A stretch of 33,861 nucleotides of DNA from [Clostridium] clostridioforme AGR2157 (lineage in GTDB: Bacteria; Bacillota; Clostridia; Lachnospirales; Lachnospiraceae). Both the position numbers and the translations under genes were made by a program. Location of the stretch: positions 1 to 33,861 of the forward strand of contig NZ_AUJR01000051.1 in the NCBI RefSeq assembly GCF_000424325.1, given 5' to 3'. The notes beneath the pieces were generated by a model, which saw nothing but the letters and a program-made list of their open reading frames with translations, had not been told where the DNA came from and did not search any database. Positions 31,940 through 33,861 of the stretch are shown here, piece by piece (position 1 is the stretch's first letter; each line of letters opens with the position of its first letter).

Positions 31940-33444
31940 ATGAATAACAGAATAGACGCGATCTATGCAAGGCAATCGGTAGACAAAAAGAACAGCATTT
32001 CCATTGAAAGCCAGATTGAGTTTTGCAAATATGAATTGAAAGGCGGGAACTGCAAGGAATACACAGACAAAGGGTACAGCGGCAAGAACACAGACCGTCC
32101 GAAGTTTCAAGAACTGGTGCGGGATATTAAGCGGGGCTTGATTGCAAAGGTCATTGTTTACAAACTTGACCGTATCAGCCGTTCCATACTGGATTTTGCC
32201 AATATGATGGAACTGTTCCAGCAGTACAATGTGGAGTTTGTGTCCTCTACGGAAAAGTTTGATACCTCCACTCCGATGGGGCGGGCTATGCTGAACATCT
32301 GTATCGTGTTCGCCCAGCTTGAACGGGAAACGATACAGAAGCGGGTGATGGACGCTTACTACTCCCGTAGTCAGCGGGGCTTTAAGATGGGCGGGAAAGC
32401 CCCCTACGGCTTCCATACGGAGCCAATCAAAATGGACGGTATCAACACAAAGAAGCTGGTGGTAAACCCGGAGGAAGCGGCCAATATCCGGCTGATATTT
32501 GAGATGTACGCACAGCCCACAACCTCCTACGGGGACATTACCCGGCACTTTGCGGAACAAGGGATTTTGTTCTATGGCAAAGAACTGATACGCCCTACGC
32601 TGGCGCAGATGTTACGCAATCCCGTTTATGTTCAGGCAGACCTTGAGGTGTACGAGTTTTTCAAAGGTCAAGGGACGGTCATTGTCAATGACGCCGCCGA
32701 CTTTACAGGAATGAACGGGTGTTATCTGTATCAGGGGCGGGATGTAAAGCACAGCAAGAAAAACGACTTAAAAGACCAAATGCTTGTGCTGGCTCCTCAT
32801 GAGGGCATTGTCCCGTCTGATGTGTGGCTGGCGTGCCGTAAGAAGCTGATGAACAACATGAAAATCCAGTCCGCCCGGAAAGCTACTCATACATGGCTGG
32901 CGGGAAAAATCAAGTGCGGGAACTGCGGCTATGCGCTTATGAGTATCTTCAATCCGTCCGGCAAGCAATATCTCCGCTGTACGAAACGGCTGGACAATAA
33001 AAGCTGTTCGGGCTGTGGGAAAATCATGAACTGGAAGCGGTGGTTTATCAGCAGATGGTGAAGAAACTGGAAAAGCACAAGACGCTGACGGGCAGGAAGA
33101 AAGCGGCAAAGGCCAATCCGAAAATCGCCGCCCTGCAAGTGGAACTTCTCCATGTGGACAGCGAGATTGAAAAGCTGGTGGACAGTCTGACAGGCGCAAA
33201 CAATGTCCTGCTCTCCTATGTGAATGTGAAGATAGCGGAACTGGACGGACGCAAGCAGGAACTTGTGAAGCAGATAGCAGAGTTGACAGTGGAAGCCATC
33301 AGCCCCGAACAAGTCAATCAGATTTCCGGCTACCTCGACACATGGGAGAATGTATCCTTTGACGACAAGCGGCGGGTGGTGGATTTGATGATTACCACCG
33401 TAGCCGCCACAAACAACAGCTTGAACATTACATGGAAAATCTGA
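31940..33444 (+). pseudogene. Large serine recombinase, broken by a one-base frameshift
   Basis: The TnpX/TndX-like integrase excises and inserts the element. Part 1 (31940-33061) has the catalytic domain (YARQSVDKK with Ser13; VYKLDRISRS with the active Arg), the recombinase domain (GGKAPYGF) and a zinc ribbon (IKCGNCGYAL to CTKRLDNKSCSGC). Near 33017-33023 (GGGAAAA) the frame is lost; the other frame continues HELEAVVYQQMVKKLEK with a coiled coil and ends ITWKI at 33444. One extra base restores an uninterrupted chain of about 500 residues. ATG 31940 follows AAAGGAG. It may be a real inactivating lesion or a sequencing slip in a homopolymer. Confidence 0.85.
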
Positions 33445-33464
33445 CGGGCGGTACGCCTCCCGTC
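33443..33464. repeat. Hairpin after the recombinase gene
   Basis: GACGGG (33443-33448) / CCCGTC (33459-33464) with an inner GG/CC step overlaps the recombinase stop codon. No T run follows. It probably marks the right end of the element. Confidence 0.55.
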
Positions 33465-33604
33465 GAGGGCGTAAAAAATTCTGTGTCCATGGAGGTTTAG
33501 GTTTCTCTGGAAAGAGTTCGATATGTATTTTTTGGAGGGCGTAAAAAATTCTGTGTCCATGGAGGTTTAGGTTTCTCTGGAAAGAGTTCGATATGTATTT
33601 TTTG
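33465..33604. repeat. Perfect 70-bp tandem duplication
   Basis: Bases 33465-33534 are repeated exactly as 33535-33604, starting GAGGGCGTAAAAAATT and ending ATATGTATTTTTTG. It lies immediately outside the recombinase gene, at the expected right attachment region. The identical copies imply a recent event. Confidence 0.95.
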
Positions 33605-33807
33605 TTGTCGATTCTTTAGATTTTCCTGCTGTCGATTGTTCTTTCTATTTATAGTATAACCACTGACGGGGGTTTTATACATCCGGATCGGATTTTTTGC
33701 ATTAAAATAAAGGCATTCTCTGCATTGTCTCTTGTAGGCTCTGCCCACGCCCGGCCTTCGGAATAAGACCAGGGGTTCTGGCAATACTTTTAATGCCGAT
33801 GGAATAA
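33605..33807. other. Right flank, no gene seen
   Basis: About 200 bases without a convincing reading frame. A TATAGT near 33648 has only a weak -35. A short untranslated transcript ending at the terminator downstream is possible. Confidence 0.3.
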
Positions 33808-33859
33808 GGCTGGGGTGGCTGACCTTTCAAAATCAGTAGCCACCCTGGCTTTTTCTTTT
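33808..33859 (+). terminator. Strong plus-strand terminator at the window edge
   Basis: A 13-bp stem with three G-T pairs (33808-33820 with 33838-33850, core GGGTGGCT/AGCCACCC) is followed by TTTTTCTTTT. No plus-strand gene was identified in the 360 bases before it except the recombinase. Confidence 0.8.
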
Positions 33860-33861
33860 AT

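Larger units (their letters stand above)
26752..33464 (+). mobile_element. Integrative mobilizable element with MobV relaxase and serine recombinase
   Basis: About 6.7 kb from the broken tnpA start to the hairpin after the recombinase gene. It has oriT, MobV relaxase, RepA_N-type protein, cysteine-rich protein and a large serine recombinase, the set seen in Tn4451-like mobilizable transposons (family knowledge). A minus-strand cassette (GNAT, XRE, SnoaL-like) is the cargo. Exact ends are inferred from where chromosomal relics stop; no target-site repeat was found. Confidence 0.65.

Noticed and set aside
31739-32560. 273-codon minus-strand frame
   Set aside because: Antisense to the serine recombinase catalytic domain.
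33497-33784. 95-codon minus-strand frame over the 70-bp repeats
   Set aside because: Half of it is just the duplicated repeat read twice, with no ribosome site or recognisable motif.

Overview
The window looks like a chromosomal piece of a spore-forming, anaerobic Lachnospiraceae-type Clostridium (Enterocloster / [Clostridium] bolteae-like; the genus is my inference). The basis is a spoIID-spoIIQ pair, strong AGGAGG ribosome sites, a class-F flavodiiron protein, and two carbohydrate ABC operons that lack their own ATPase gene. Almost everything left of 26.7 kb is on the minus strand.

Layout. (1) 1-3.5 kb: a small acidic ORF on the plus strand, then spoIID-spoIIQ and an M42 aminopeptidase. 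(2) 3.6-6.9 kb: a visibly AT-rich islet holding a translationally coupled pair, an HEPN-like small protein and an 876-residue protein with two ATPase modules (ParA/MinD-type KGGVGRT plus a STAND/AAA-type P-loop). This resembles a defence module and is the best candidate for an undescribed system. (3) 6.9-8.4 kb: an M32 carboxypeptidase. (4) 15.3-8.7 kb: a six-gene operon, lacI > binding protein > two permeases > enolase-superfamily dehydratase > RraA-like protein. It is read from a near-consensus promoter followed by three CGGTTTA repeats and is probably a sugar-acid uptake and catabolism unit. (5) 15.6-16.3 kb: a secreted CAP-domain protein preceded by three TGTWAH hexamers. (6) 21.8-16.4 kb: a second lacI, and a GH32-like gene > binding protein > two permeases, both units carrying a TAGTACTA palindrome at their promoters. 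The GH32 gene opens with an A18-G9 homopolymer and lacks the region that carries the acid/base glutamate. (7) 22.4-24.9 kb: a flavodiiron / short-spacer rubredoxin / NADH:rubredoxin reductase fusion for O2 detoxification.

(8) 25.0-26.75 kb is a gene graveyard: fragments of an unidentified protein, a ribose-type permease, a sugar-phosphate isomerase, a Gfo/Idh oxidoreductase and an IS200-type tnpA. (9) About 26.75-33.46 kb is an integrative mobilizable element: a pMV158-like oriT, a minus-strand cassette (GNAT, XRE regulator, SnoaL-like), a cysteine-rich protein, a RepA_N-type protein, a MobV relaxase, a small ORF and a large serine recombinase broken by a one-base frameshift. Two of its ORFs seem to begin at ATA instead of ATG. 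A perfect 70-bp tandem duplication follows at the right edge.

Together the window shows diet or mucus carbohydrate capture under local LacI repressors, oxygen protection, sporulation, and repeated insertion and decay of mobile DNA. All functional names come from reading motifs; no database search was possible.
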